Shown piece by piece: positions 57,023 to 64,000 of a stretch of DNA of 64,000 nt. The notes beneath the pieces are model-generated. The model saw nothing but the letters and a program-made list of their open reading frames with translations. It did not search any database and had not been told where the DNA came from. Position 1 is the first letter of the stretch; every line of letters starts with the position of its first letter. The position numbers and the translations under genes are program-made. Origin of the DNA: Lenzites betulinus (lineage: Eukaryota > Basidiomycota > Agaricomycetes > Polyporales > Polyporaceae); the NCBI GenBank assembly GCA_022264855.1, contig JABYQU010000005.1, forward strand, positions 1 to 64,000. Direction: 5' to 3'.

Positions 57023-58030
57023 ATGACTGTAATACACCCACACACTAAGGCTCCGTCTCGCGCCGCGCACCCCACCATGGATAGAGCAACGCTCTCCAAA
57101 CTGAAGCGTGTAGAGCGGCAGAACTTAGCCAAGGTACGTCCGGGCGCCTGGCGCGCGCGGCTCATCGTAGGCAGTGGCTGAAGCTTGCCCCTCCCCCCCT
57201 CCCCCCTCCGGCTGCGCAGCGCGACGCAGTGAAGGCAAACGGAAAGGGAGAGATGATTGGAGGCCTTCTGCAGAAGTACCACCCGGAGCTCTTCCCGGCC
57301 ACCCTCGACTCTGCGCACCCGCAGGACGCCACTGGGCCCACCGCAGCGGCCACAGAGTCGGCGCCAAATCCGGCTGTCCCAGTGGCACCGGATGGCGCGC
57401 AGACCGCGCTTGAGGAGAAAGCTCAGCCGGCCTTGAAGGAGGAAGGAGGAGGAGCAGCCGGCGAAGATGCCGCTGCAACGGGGGTGCGCTTCGGAAACCA
57501 CAGCCATGCGAGCTCTACGTCCGCTGCCCCCAACCGTGCAGCGCGGCGATGCGCACCAGGTACGCCTCCAGCGCACACTCTAGCTCCTCATATCTGAGCG
57601 CGGCATGCGTCTTACAGCGGGCCTCTGGGCATTCCCCGGGGGCATGCGCAAAGCCTGGCAACAGCTGCAGAAAGACATCGACACGGAGGCGAAGGCCGCG
57701 AACGTCACGGGCGCAGACCTGCGCCCGCGCCTCGACGCGGTGCGCTTCATTCTGACCGACGTCAAGCCGTTTGCGGAGGTGGACGCGGAGGTGCGGGAGA
57801 GCCTGCGCGAGCTCGGCGCGCTCGTCGATGTCATCGAGCGGCAGAGCACGATGCTCCGCGAGAAGACGGCGCGTGTGCAGAGGATGCGGCTGGCGCTGGG
57901 GACGCACTTCTTCGCGAAGTTGAAGGAGGACCCGCGGTTGACCGACGGGACTTGGACGAGGCCCACGGAGGAGCGTGCGACAGGCGCTATGGATAGCGGA
58001 GCGACGACAGAGGGTATGGACACAGATTGA
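57023..58030 (+). CDS. Uncharacterised protein with SAP-like N-terminus and coiled coil
   Basis: Three exons (57023-57133, 57220-57559, 57618-58030), 864 nt in frame, 287 residues; an in-frame ATG at 57077 is an alternative start. Residues about 19-60 (ATLSKLKRVERQNLAK, then RDAVKANGKGEMIGGLLQK) have the leucine/basic helix-turn-helix spacing of a SAP domain, a DNA-binding fold, though I cannot confirm it. The middle is an alanine/proline/glutamate-rich low-complexity region. The third exon is helical: GGMRKAWQQLQKDIDTEAK, DAVRFILTDVKPFAEVDAE, LGALVDVIERQSTMLREKT, suggesting a coiled coil. The end is threonine/aspartate-rich. Coding status is well supported by clean splice joins and codon use; the function is unknown. 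A nuclear or chromatin role is only a guess from the SAP-like start. Confidence 0.75.
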
Positions 58031-58947
58031 CGTTCGTGAGTATCGGGTGTACGGGTGTTCTGGAGGTTGAGGGGTATGAACCTGTCTATAGCATGTATAT
58101 TTCTGAAAGCCTCCTCATCTCGTGGGTGTTGTGCATGATGCTTCCACGCTATGGTATGAGGTGGTGCACTCTTGATGGGAGGGGATGCAACATGTGGAAG
58201 CCCCGCTGAGACGTCGATGGTCATTGGACAAGATACAGATGCAAGCGCACACGCACCAATATATCAGCGCAGTTGAAGAGGTCGACCGCTGCGTACCCCT
58301 CTAAGGACAGTGGCTTGCCTCACTTATGCTTGGACCTTGACAGATGGGTCTAGCAGTGCCACCACATTTGGTCACCCCCTCGACGTAGACAGATCCCGCA
58401 CATGCATGCGTTAGCGGCGACCCCAACCCCACTCCTCCGTCTTCATTCCCACTGGCCACGGCCATCTTTCGAGGCTTGTTCCTCCCGGCACCCGTATGGA
58501 CACGCCGCCCACCCCGCCTGAGCACGCTTTACACACACCCTCCTGCACACACCCCCCCTTATCGTTACCTGCACCGTCGCCGCCTACGCATAACTTGTCG
58601 ATTATAACCCCTCCTCCTCGTTACCTACATATGCTTCCTACACCCTCTTGTCCCTCGCCGTCTAGTATCGCCCGCGTAGCATAGCGACAGTGGCAACTTC
58701 GGCCGTCACCGGCCTGCGTGCCACTATAATCAATGATCATATCTATCTAGCGGCGACCCCAGCATGTCGGACCGTCAGGAAAATGGACACCAGTACTTGC
58801 GGCGACGGTCAGCATACGAAGATGGCGCTCTGGGAGCGTATAAAAGGCCACTTGATGCTCGTGAGGAGTTCATCAGCTCACCTGGGAATTCCAATCGCCC
58901 TTACCTTGTAATCGCTCTTGTTACACCAATCTCGGACATACCTCGTC
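58031..58947. other. Intergenic region, promoter of the secreted peptide gene
   Basis: About 0.9 kb. A C-rich tract lies at 58495-58620 and a TATA box at 58838. No other gene is seen. Confidence 0.55.
58838..58845 (+). promoter_or_regulatory. TATA box of the small secreted peptide gene
   Basis: TATAAAAG, flanked by GC-rich sequence, 110 bp upstream of the ATG at 58948. This is a strong match to the fungal TATA consensus and one of the few clear TATA boxes in the window. Confidence 0.65.
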
Positions 58948-59151
58948 ATGCAATTTTTCAGCAAGATCCTCATGCTTGTCGCCGTCTTCGCCGCGGTCGT
59001 CGCTGCAGCTCCCGTTGCCGAGCCTGAGGGTGCGTATCTACTCCTCCAACGCGGGGGAAGGGGGCGGGGTCCAGACAATGACTGACGGGCCGCGACAGTT
59101 ACTGTTGCCGCCTGCGGTTGCCTCGGCCGGGGATGCGCTTGCGTCGACTAG
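58948..59151 (+). CDS. Small secreted cysteine-rich peptide (44 residues)
   Basis: Two exons, 58948-59029 and 59099-59151, joined by a 69-bp GT-AG intron (GTGCGT donor, ACAG acceptor), give a 44-residue precursor. Residues 1-20 form a textbook signal peptide: Met-Gln-Phe-Phe-Ser-Lys, then a hydrophobic core LMLVAVFAAVVAAA, with a likely cut in AAA-PV. A short PVAEPEV spacer follows. The mature end is TVAACGCLGRGCACVD, which has four cysteines in two C-x-C pairs separated by LGRG. It is too short to be found by an ordinary open-frame search because each exon alone is under 30 codons. The C-x-C spacing could bind a metal (metallothionein-like), form two disulfides, or make an effector or signalling peptide. 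I do not know a named family. The gene is convergent with Atg17. Confidence 0.72.
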
Positions 59152-59471
59152 ATATGCATGATGGTTGAGTAAAGAGAGCCCCAGGAGAGTTGTAGCACGA
59201 TGCTGATCGTGATCTCGTTCAGGCGTGACTCGCGGGTGGACTAGCGGCCTAAACTGTACTTACGCCCGAGGGCTATGCGTCGGGTGTCGATGCAGTACAC
59301 ATATTAGGGATGTCAGAACGTCGTTGTTTGTACCATTTGAATGGCACCAGTTGCTCAAGACGTTGGTCAAAAAGGACACATCCCATCACAGGCTCTGGCT
59401 TGCCCCAATCCCCATCTCTACGCCACACGTCCTCTGTTTCGCCTGAGACCCCACACGCTGTCAGTCCATGG
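59152..59471. other. Intergenic region between convergent genes
   Basis: 320 bp between the stop of the secreted peptide gene (plus) and the Atg17 stop (minus); 3' untranslated sequence, nothing else seen. The true Atg17 end may lie in it if a last intron is used. Confidence 0.5.
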
Positions 59472-61409
59472 TCAAATCCGCTCATGAGAAGAAAGAGGAA
59501 CACCTACTTCCTCGATAAGATCTGGTTCAACCTCGGGCAGCGTCTCGAGTGGCTCGTCGTGCCAGGTCGAGATCGTCCACCGGTTCGGGAGGTTCTCGAT
59601 ATATAGGCAGACATCCTCAGGGATGTACTGCCCATACTCCGCTTGAAACCCTGATCGGCGCGCGCGTTCCTCTGTCGCAGGTATCATAGATCAATCATCG
59701 TCAAGACTGGACGTGGTATAAAAATCGGCGATAGAAGGGCGGACTCACCTGCAACCATAGTGTCAAGCTCGGTTATAGTGTTCGCAATAATGTGCTGCGC
59801 CGCCTCGTGGTACTGCCGTCGTCGCGCGAGCTCAAGCACGAGCTGGTTATATGAATGCTGATATGCAGTGTACTTGTGGTGCAACTCCGCGAGGGGCTCA
59901 AGCTGCAGATGCATATGCCCGAGATGCTTAATGGCGTCCTCCTGTGGGCGTAAGATTGACTGTCAGCTCAAATACGACGATTGGGCGCGGGATCGATAGA
60001 CAGACAGACATACCTCGACGAGCCGTTGCTTTTCAAGGATGTCGCTCATAATTTCGCCGAGCTCGTCGAGGTCCTTGAGGATAAGTTGGTGGGCGTCGAG
60101 GCGCTCTTCTGCAGCGACCTTGGCAGTCGACAATACTTCCCTATCCGCGATAGTCGTGCTGGTAAGAGGGCGGACGTCACAAAGGATAAGTGTAGGGTAC
60201 CATACCCGTGAGTTTCAATGGAATGCACTCCTTCCTCAAGCTCCAGTATGATTCCCGACAAGGCTTCCGCATCCGCGTTCATGCCTGTATGACAAAATCA
60301 ATAGGAACCCCGCTGTCCAGAGGAAGCGGAGCAAACCTTGCAGGTCTTCATCCAGGAACTCTTCCCCCGCCTCGAAGTCGTGCGTTGCGTCCTGCATGTT
60401 ATGATAGTGATGCACCAGAGAGTGGAGCTGTTCCGCCATCTTGACAGAGATGTCCTCCTGGGATTTGAATACGGTGGAGAATGAAGGAAGTTCAACCTCT
60501 TCCGGAACCCTATTCTTTATAGCATCAATGGTCTCCGCAAGAGATTCTGGGTAGTCACTGGTCTGTCCCAGGCATTTCTTAGGAGCAAGGAAACCGGCGG
60601 TTAGGACTGCTGGCGTTGGGCGACGGGGTTGAACTCACCTCCAGATCTTGTCTGTCTGTCTCTATAACATCTAGCAGGTCTTCAATAGCCCGCTCGTCGA
60701 CAAAGTCCCTCAAGGTCTTCCACCGGCGGCGGTCCATCCTCCTGCTCCTCTTCTCTTGCAATCGAGCCATAGGTGACCGGGTCCGGATCGTGTCCGTCGG
60801 GCTCTGCCGTGGGTTAGAGTTGGAGTGAGGCAGACCGAAGGGGGTCGTGTCGTCTTCATCTTCAGACGGATTCTGGCTCCCGAACGGGGAGGAGTCGGTG
60901 GAGACAATGTGGAAGTCAGGTGGGACAGACTGTACACCGAGAGACTCTAATATTGCATCCAAAGCATCACTTCGTTGGTTCCGAATGGCATCCCACTCCT
61001 AAAGGGGGGCATGGGTTCAAGGCTCTTTACAAAAAACGAGGGGAAAGCGCACCGCGACTTGTACGTCTAACTCTGAGCGTTTCTGTTCTATGTTCTTTGC
61101 GACTTGGGCGGCAAACTGTGTATGTCAGTGAGTACAACCCAACGTAATTTGAAACACGCCGTAGTTGAGGTTTATGTTCACCTTAAGCTGATCGAGAACG
61201 GCCTCTGACATCCAGCGGACCTGAGCATCGAGAGCAAGGACGTCTACGGCTGTTTGGGCCGAATTTGACGATAGAGTGTGAGCTTTTGTGCATAGCTCCT
61301 CGCCCCATTGTAGCGCCTTCTTCGCTTGCACTGTGAGAGAGAGAATATGTGGTTGGTCCGGTGGTGTCCCCACGAATGGCTCGGAGGGCGGGGATTGGGG
61401 GTCTGACAT
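59472..61409 (-). CDS. ATG17: Autophagy scaffold protein Atg17
   Basis: Start at 61409 (MSDPQSPPSEPFVGTPPDQP). The diagnostic opening is LTVQAKKALQWGEELCTKA, then HTLSSNSAQTAVDVLALDA and QVRWMSEAVLDQLK. The rest is almost entirely helical: RRWKTLRDFVDERAIEDLL, DVIETDRQDLE, MAEQLHSLVHHYHNMQDA, FLDEDLQ, LKDLDELGEIMSDILEKQ, YNQLVLELARRRQYHEAA, PEDVCLYIENLPNRWTIST. These match the crescent-shaped Atg17 fold that scaffolds the Atg1 kinase complex at the phagophore assembly site. A serine-rich, acidic linker (residues about 120-170) looks disordered. The end is read as a TGA at 59472, but a GTAGGT inside the last codons could be a donor, so the final dozen residues are uncertain. An ATG-less extension upstream to 61451 was not used. 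Confidence 0.85.
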
Positions 61410-62932
61410 TGAATCTGAAGTGTTTGATGTAGCTTGAGCGTTTCCAAACACCCTCGTGGGAGCTTGTACGAATCGAGAGGGCCTGGGTGTAAGTCAAGCC
61501 ACGTATATATACGTGCGACTTGGAGAGGCGTAGAGACTGATCAGAGGAATGTGTGCATACGCGCACCGGGCAGGGAGGTCAGAATAAGCGCTGGTCTGCG
61601 TGGGATAGTCAAGGACGCGCAAACGTGCAAATGAGTCACGCGTGGGTCAGTCACATCCCTGAGCAATGTTTGGCGCTCGATGCTTAAGATGTCCAGAAGG
61701 ATGATCGTTACTTACGGTGGTCGTTCGTCAGCCTGATAGCCTCTCTGCTCCCTCTGCAGCAATCATGCGCATATAACGTTACATCTCATTCTGGACTCGC
61801 CGCGATCTCTCTTCATGTCTTGTGTTGCGCAAACTGGAGCATCTCTGCGTCTGCGTTCAACATGAACCACCCGACTACTGCGTTTCTTCGGGTGACACTG
61901 ACCGCTTTCAAATCTAGATATGCCCGGCCTTTGACCTTTGTACGCAGAATGACAGAAGGGTACAAAAATGCCACGGATGACAAGGTACGTCGTGCAGTAC
62001 TTAATAAATACAGGCGTGTTGTTCAAAACCACATTTTAACATTCTCCCAGCGAGTTTCAGCTAGGCAGCCCACGTCTCACTACAAAATCGCTGCAAGAGC
62101 CTGAGAGCCCTGCGAAACGCAAGATGACAATTGCGGAGAAAGACAGGGCCCCCGTGAATAGCTGGAAGGAACGTCAGGGTTCGATAACAGAGTTTGAGGT
62201 AGGCCGGGTTGCGGAGAGGTACCGTCGTAACGTGGTACAGGGATTCCAAGAAATTGCTGCCGGCCGCTAACACATACTAGAAAGAAAACATATTTCGCTA
62301 CATATGACGCACCGCCGCCGATTCGGATGTCAATAATGACTACGATACGAAACGAGCCCCGTTCTCAGATGCGAGTCCAGCGCATCTCCATAAGCGAAGG
62401 GTGAGTTTCGTGTAAGTAACTTACAGGAACCCGAAGAAGAGCATGCCAAGCACACATGAAAACTCATTCCCCGAACGCGAATTCTTGCGGGGAAACGCAC
62501 ACAAGCTGCGGCATCCATAACATTAATGACAGCCAGCTCCGCGCGCAGCCGTTTCTACGCTTTTACTGTAACATGACATCGGTGAGTCCGTCGCCCTCAG
62601 GGGACCTGTGTTCCTGCCGTCCTCATTCTACGCCGGTCCTCTTATGCTGTCAGGCTAACGTCTGTGTTACCGGTATCGCACGGGAGCGATTCCGGACCTA
62701 CAAGTTGATCAGGTCAACGGAGAGGTGGTCGTTAGCGCCGAACCGTACGTATCGCCGACGCCACACACCGAATGCCAGTCGGGAGGAGTTTGTACGTCGT
62801 TGAGCAGGTGAGGACTCCAGCAGGAATGCTCGTTGGTCACGACTATAAAGTCGATGATAGGTCAGTTGAACTTTGCGCCAATCCCTTCCTCCTCCCCTTC
62901 AGTACTTACGTCCATCCTCTCCTTACCATAGA
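61410..62932. other. Intergenic region around a short orphan gene
   Basis: 1.5 kb between Atg17 (divergent start) and the tyrosinase. It contains one short spliced candidate (61949-62307). Around 62660-62805 an open frame (CVTGIARERFRTYKLIRST) is unsupported. The last 60 bp are pyrimidine-rich tyrosinase leader. Confidence 0.45.
61949..62307 (+). CDS. Short spliced orphan, possibly a truncated gene copy
   Basis: Three exons with good splice signals and phase-0 joins: 61949-61984, 62061-62198 and 62281-62307, giving 66 residues. The sequence is hydrophilic: MTEGYKNATDDK, LGSPRLTTKSLQEPESPA, KRKMTIAEKDRAPVNSW, KERQGSITEFE, KENIFRYI. It reads like a cytosolic N-terminal tail that ends abruptly. 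E-N-I-F is the start of the first membrane span in fungal phosphatidylinositol synthases, so a truncated copy of such a gene is one guess, but only four residues support that. It could also be a fortuitous open frame. Confidence 0.3.
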
Positions 62933-64000
62933 ATGGCAACCCGCCGCGTGATCACATCCGGCGTCGCAGGAACCTCCCCTGGGAAAGCTGTGTTCAACCG
63001 GCTCGAAATCAACGACTTTATAAAGAAGGAGAAACAATTCTCCCTCTATGTACAGGCTTTAGGTAGGTATGCAGTCTCAGCTACATGCCAGGTTTCCCAT
63101 GTATCTTATCCTTGCAACAATAGCCCGCCTCATGACTGTGCCTATAAACACCCCCGAGTCCTTCTACCAGATCGCCGGCATTCATGGCGCCCCCTACGTA
63201 GCCTACAATGGGGCTGGCGAAGCCCCTCATACTCCTGCCCCGGCGCGGTTTTTGGGCTACTGCTCGCACTCATCTGTACTATTCCCGACGTGGCATAGGC
63301 CTTACGTTGCGCTCATAGAGGTTCGTTTAACTGTATATAGCGACGTGCGACCTTCGCAGCTGATGCATTCACGAAATAGCAAGAGATACAGCGACTAGCT
63401 ATGGATATCGCCAAGACGTATGAATCATTCAGCGAGGACTGGATCGACGCAGCCGTGGAGCTACGCCAGCCCTACTGGGATTGGTCAAGCACTGCAGGAC
63501 CTCCCCGCGAACTGTACGACATGACCAAGTTCGAGACGCTCCAGATATTGCTAGCGCCAAAGGGCGCTGTTGGGCCGTTCCCTAACCCCTTCCTGCGGTA
63601 TAAGTTTCAAGCGGCACCTGCTGATTTTCCAACTCCTTTCGACCAACCCATTTGGAGGGATACGACCCACCGATGGGGGGAGATAGTCGGTGGTGTAGTG
63701 AAGGATAGTTTGGAAGATCTAGACATGTGAGTTGGGTGAAGGCCTGGAGATTGTAAGCTGACACGCACACTCCCAGAATATTTTCCACCCCCAGACTCGA
63801 CAACCGCAAACGAGCGACAGGCAAATTACTTCTGAGCCGCCTCGTCGCCTCGTGGGAGCCTTTCAGTAACGACAACCAAGGTTTGAAGGATACCCCTGCT
63901 CTTAACAGTCTTGAAGCTCTCCACGCTGGCATTCACTTCATGCTCGGAGGCAACGGAGGTCGTGGACACATGAGTAATCAGAAAGTCGCAGGTTCGTATC
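62933..64000 (+). CDS. Tyrosinase (polyphenol oxidase), 5' part, cut by window end
   Basis: Exons 62933-63062, 63124-63320, 63392-63726 and 63777 onward are in frame through the window end, about 295 residues seen. The copper A site is visible: QIAGIHGAPYV (first His), GYCSHSSVLF (second His, with the Cys of the Cys-His thioether), FPTWHRPYVALIE (third His in the W-H-R-P-Y signature). YWDWSSTAGPP and LEALHAGIHFMLGGNGG lead into the copper B site, whose first two His are present. There is no signal peptide, as in other mushroom tyrosinases, which are intracellular. The enzyme oxidises phenols to quinones for melanin. The rest of copper B and the C-terminal lid domain lie outside the window. 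Confidence 0.95.

Noticed and set aside
54329..64000. A secondary-metabolite cluster built on the P450 and tyrosinase
   Set aside because: No polyketide synthase, peptide synthetase or terpene synthase lies between them, and Atg17 and other unrelated genes intervene.

Overview
The window is nuclear DNA of a filamentous basidiomycete, most likely an Agaricomycete of the wood-decay or mushroom type. The signs are GC-rich coding sequence, genes split by many 45-85 bp GT-AG introns, very short exons, short intergenic distances, and the gene content: Atg17, a FOX2-type beta-oxidation protein, a cytochrome b5/acyl-CoA dehydrogenase fusion, a fungal P450, a tyrosinase and a fungal XLF. Exon borders were read by eye from splice signals and reading-frame continuity. 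Genes with stated exon totals were checked to stay in frame; the rest are approximate inside but have supported ends.

Layout. 0-12.5 kb: an F-box/LRR protein, a 7.2 kb stretch with no recognisable gene (it holds a 35-bp tandem repeat), then a 19-exon vacuolar Ca2+/H+ exchanger. 13.6-20.1 kb: two peroxisomal lipid genes in tandem on the minus strand, the multifunctional enzyme FOX2 and an alpha-methylacyl-CoA racemase, both ending in the peroxisomal signal A-K-L. 20.7-28.4 kb: a full ABCC/Yor1-type transporter and a glutathione S-transferase (minus). 28.6-34.6 kb: a Kar5/Tht1-like nuclear-fusion protein (plus) and a Dbp6/DDX51-type DEAD-box helicase (minus). 35.6-36.9 kb: coding-like orphan exons that may be a decaying gene. 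37.5-40.8 kb: a divergent pair, the end-joining factor XLF (minus) and an FHA/G-patch protein (plus). 41.7-53.4 kb: B-type cyclin, cytochrome b5-acyl-CoA dehydrogenase, SelO, ARP3 and a tRNA-Val(AAC). 54.3-64 kb: a P450, a SAP-like protein, a 44-residue secreted cysteine-rich peptide, Atg17, a short spliced orphan, and the first part of a tyrosinase cut by the window end.

Functional links. Most of the window is conserved housekeeping: cell cycle, actin nucleation, ribosome biogenesis, DNA repair, autophagy, calcium storage, redox AMPylation. The clearest local theme is peroxisomal oxidation of branched or long-chain acyl-CoAs: racemase and FOX2 are neighbours, and a third candidate enzyme, the cytochrome b5-dehydrogenase, lies about 27 kb away. 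The least conventional item is the two-exon peptide gene at 58.9-59.2 kb, which has a TATA box, a signal peptide and a mature part of about 24 residues with a CGC...CAC cysteine pattern.
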